The notes below the pieces were generated by a model. The model was not told the origin of the DNA. It did no database searches and was given only the letters and a program-made list of their open reading frames with translations. A stretch of 64,000 nucleotides of DNA from Acanthaster planci. Lineage: Eukaryota > Echinodermata > Asteroidea > Valvatida > Acanthasteridae. The stretch is from contig NW_019091362.1 of the NCBI RefSeq assembly GCF_001949145.1, forward strand, positions 8,607,762 through 8,671,761. Reading direction: 5' to 3'. Position numbers and translations under genes: made by a program. This document shows, one piece after another, positions 61,501 to 64,000 of the stretch. Numbering within the stretch: position 1 is the stretch's first letter; every line of letters starts with the position of its first letter.

Positions 61501-64000
61501 ACGAAACTTGATTGCAGAGGGTTTTAATTCCTTGTACTGTGTTGGTTCGCTTGTTATCTAAAGTCACTTTTAAATTAATCAACCCTGATCGGAAAAGTTC
61601 TTTTGCTTCGTCGAATGATCCGAGCTAGATGGCCTCGCGTTGCCGCGCAACGAAAAACAAATTTATAAGGTGAGTTTTTTTTTCCTATTGGGTGGAGGGT
61701 CTTTGCTCGGCCACTGTCAGCCATTTTTTTCAAGTTGATGAAGGTTGCGATATGTTCATATGGAAATCAATGGTGAATCTTTCATTCCAACAGTCAACGT
61801 GACACCTACTTGTCCCAGTGGTGCTTTCACCTGACTTTTGTCGGTTTTCACCGAGTTGTAATTCTCTGCGCCGAACAGCTTTTCGAACGGCGCTCCTGGT
61901 GTAACTTTTCTCGCCTTGTGTTTTTATGGTGAACATTTGGTCCTCCCCGGTGATATCTGTTCGGCCTGTCTTGATTGGCCCTACTATAATGAGTTGACCT
62001 ACCATTGTGCCCCCATCGAAACCATCATCATCCCTGCTCCTTGTCTACATTCTCGCTTAGAATGCGTCTCTCGGAAAAATGAAGTGGTTAGTTACTGCTG
62101 GAGCAAAGCCGACCAATGGGTTGACTGTTCGCACTGGTTCTGCTCAGTCGTCCTTTTGCACGCCTCGACAATCCCACTGAATGCCGTTGTGAGGAGTGTA
62201 ATAAACACCTTCGTGTTGCGCCCAGTCTTTGTGCAGCTGTGAATCACCACTTTCAGTACAACCCTGTGACGTGTTTGCTAGCACGTTCCATGCGGATTAA
62301 ACCCTTGATTGTCCCTATTTTGTCATATTTCTGGCGTCCAATTACCGACGAAACAAAAGGTTGTTTGGTAACACGGGATTATCAGGATTAAGTCTAAATC
62401 CAGGATTGAGTGTCGAACGGAGTTGGTTTTTACAGCGTTTGTAATCCGGCGATCGCCTTGCTCCATCAGTATGCCTTTCCCAAAGAAAGTCCTTGTCACG
62501 TGTCTCGAGAGGGCCCAGGATGCATCTTTCGTAAGACGAAGAGTCGCCTGCAGTGCAGTCGACGCGCTCTTGGGAAACTGATGGAGGGGTCCTCTCCTTC
62601 CAGCGCCCAAACCACTAACAGGGTGACAGTTTACGCTGTTTTGCAGGTTTGATGCATACATTTGGAGACTGGACGCTGAGAGGCATTTTTCTCTCTCCAG
62701 TCTCACGATCTGGGTAAGTTTCACGCAATTTGATGAATTGGACCACCGGAAGAATGGATCGCCATTCTGATATTGCTTGATGTAACTTGTCAGGGAGAGT
62801 TTTCGAAATGGATCCATGACTGCTTTGGTTTCAAACCAACTGTATAAATACGTGGCGTTTTGATGAGCAAGAAGGATAAATTAAAGACGTGTGCCGTCTT
62901 CCTCTGTGGTTTTATTACATGTACCTCAAATTCATGAGCATGAAAAAAGACGTTTGGACATCCCGTGCTTCTTGTTTTTTATACACAGCCTTTGGACAAC
63001 AGTTGCGCATTAGTAATGGTTGATTTTGAAATATGCGCACTTGTACCTACACGCAGCTGCTTTTCCGAGGGACTTTTGCAACCCCCCCTCAAGAATTTCT
63101 AATATAGCATTCGTAAATTTATTTCAGAATCACGTAAGCTGGTGTTAGATAATAAACCCATTCATCATACGATAAAATAATGCTCTTGTGTGAACCCAAA
63201 AATTGCGAGAGATGCTTCGATCCCCCGATCCTTACACTCGAGGGACCGACGCATGGTGTTCATGCAGTCAGAAACGTACTGCATGTATTTCTACAGGGTT
63301 CCATACTGGCACCATTATGATTCTGTGAGTTTGATCGTTGGTGTAGCGTTTACAAAAAATATGATGGATCTATAGGGAGAACGAAAAAAGACAGAACACT
63401 AAAATCCTTTGGTTTTCTGTAGCTGTTTGTCCAGCCGCACTGCTTCGTCAACATGTCACGGAAGGAGCAATTTTTGTGCGTTGGTGTTTTTGTACGTGAA
63501 TTTGCTAGGAATTTGCCCTCCGATTCACTCTTTGGTCCCTCAATTCTAAACCCTGTCACCACCTTGTTCTACTTCGGACCACACTCTGCCGTCTAGGCTA
63601 TGTCTGACAGCCCACAACAAACAATCAGTCAAAAATCGGATCTTCTGGCATTATTTTCTTTGGCGGTTACCAGTTGCCCACAGTACGACCTTGCCTGACA
63701 AGCAGAGAGAGCTGGTGTAATTACATAAAATACACAGACAGTGTTGGTGCAGGTGCTAGCTATGGGTCCTGCTGGGAAACAGAGGCGGAACGGTGCGGAG
63801 TTTCTTACCGTGGCGGCTTACATTTCCCCGGTCAGTGGTCCCGTGAATGACTGGATTCCATTTATTATCCTTCTACACTTCATTCGTGACAGTTTCATGT
63901 GATCCAAAAAAAAAGGAAAAAGAGACAGACCAGCGTCCAAATTAATGGTAGATATAGCTTGTTAACATGTGTGATTAATTTAACCCTAACAATCCTCAAT
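58576..64000. other. No gene recognised
   Basis: Apart from the repeat copy at 59.8 kb I see no supported gene. Near-duplicate CTCGACTGAAGGAA units lie at about 59403-59430. A frame of 164 codons (62323-62817 -) and one of 108 codons (61916-62242 +) lack recognisable domains. A TATAAATA at 62842-62849 is not followed by a convincing gene. Confidence 0.45.
59833..60085 (+). mobile_element. Dispersed repeat, copy 2
   Basis: Same orientation and order of blocks as 6276-6560: CCAGCTTTTGGTG, G-run, TTCAAAAGC, TCATTCA, ATCAAAAGCC, ACGGTCCC, ACATCCT, GGTGCTAA, GAAGTACTCTTTGT. The left end here is CATAGGCGTATCCAGC and the right end is not preserved. Confidence 0.6.

Noticed and set aside
62323-62817. 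164-codon - strand frame
   Set aside because: No recognisable family. A TATTTATA upstream and an overlapping possible + strand exon (about 62648-62713) cannot both be right, and neither has corroboration.
62842-62934. TATAAATA followed by a 24-codon hydrophobic frame (MSKKDKLKTCAVFLCGFI)
   Set aside because: ATG lies only ~13 nt after the TATA-like site, before the expected transcription start, and the frame ends without a splice donor.

Overview
The window is eukaryotic genomic DNA: spliced exons with GT/AG borders, long introns, AT-rich intergenic sequence and many decayed repeats. Protein similarity (transportin-3 C-terminus, a RERG/RERGL-type Ras protein, a C-type lectin), a CR1/L2-type LINE, a tRNA-derived SINE, hAT-type MITEs and a high density of the 7-mer AGGCCTA suggest a marine invertebrate deuterostome, perhaps an echinoderm or relative. 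That assignment is an inference and needs a database search.

Layout: (1) 1-2.7 kb holds the last three coding exons of transportin-3 (TNPO3) on the + strand. (2) 2.7-10.2 kb is intergenic, with a foldback MITE, a repeat of which a second copy lies 53 kb away, and a dead CR1/L2-like LINE 3' end. (3) 10.2-10.8 kb is an intronless C-type lectin gene on the - strand with its own TATA box; 13.2-13.5 kb holds a frame-broken lectin-like relic. (4) 14.2-44.1 kb is one Ras-superfamily GTPase gene on the - strand. Its four coding exons join in frame with correct splice phases into a 218-residue protein. Intron 1 is about 28.4 kb and starts just after the P-loop Lys-Ser. That intron contains a SINE, a diverged tandem duplication, a 157-bp multi-tier inverted repeat and two candidate + strand exons: an unidentified coding exon at 27.1 kb and a signal-peptide exon at 35.5 kb. 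(5) 44-64 kb has no gene I can name. It has one well-bordered but unidentified - strand exon (54.6 kb), two ~200-bp hAT MITEs, an assembly gap, a ~970-bp minisatellite of about forty 24-bp units, and two tandem hairpins.

The most informative gene is the GTPase. It is a RERG/RERGL-like Ras protein without a CAAX tail, in which the positions equivalent to Ras Gly12, Thr35 and Gln61 are Pro, Asn and Asp. This predicts unusual nucleotide handling. TNPO3 (nuclear import of SR proteins), the lectin (secreted recognition) and the GTPase (signalling) are neighbours with no evident joint function. No operon-like or defence-island system was found.
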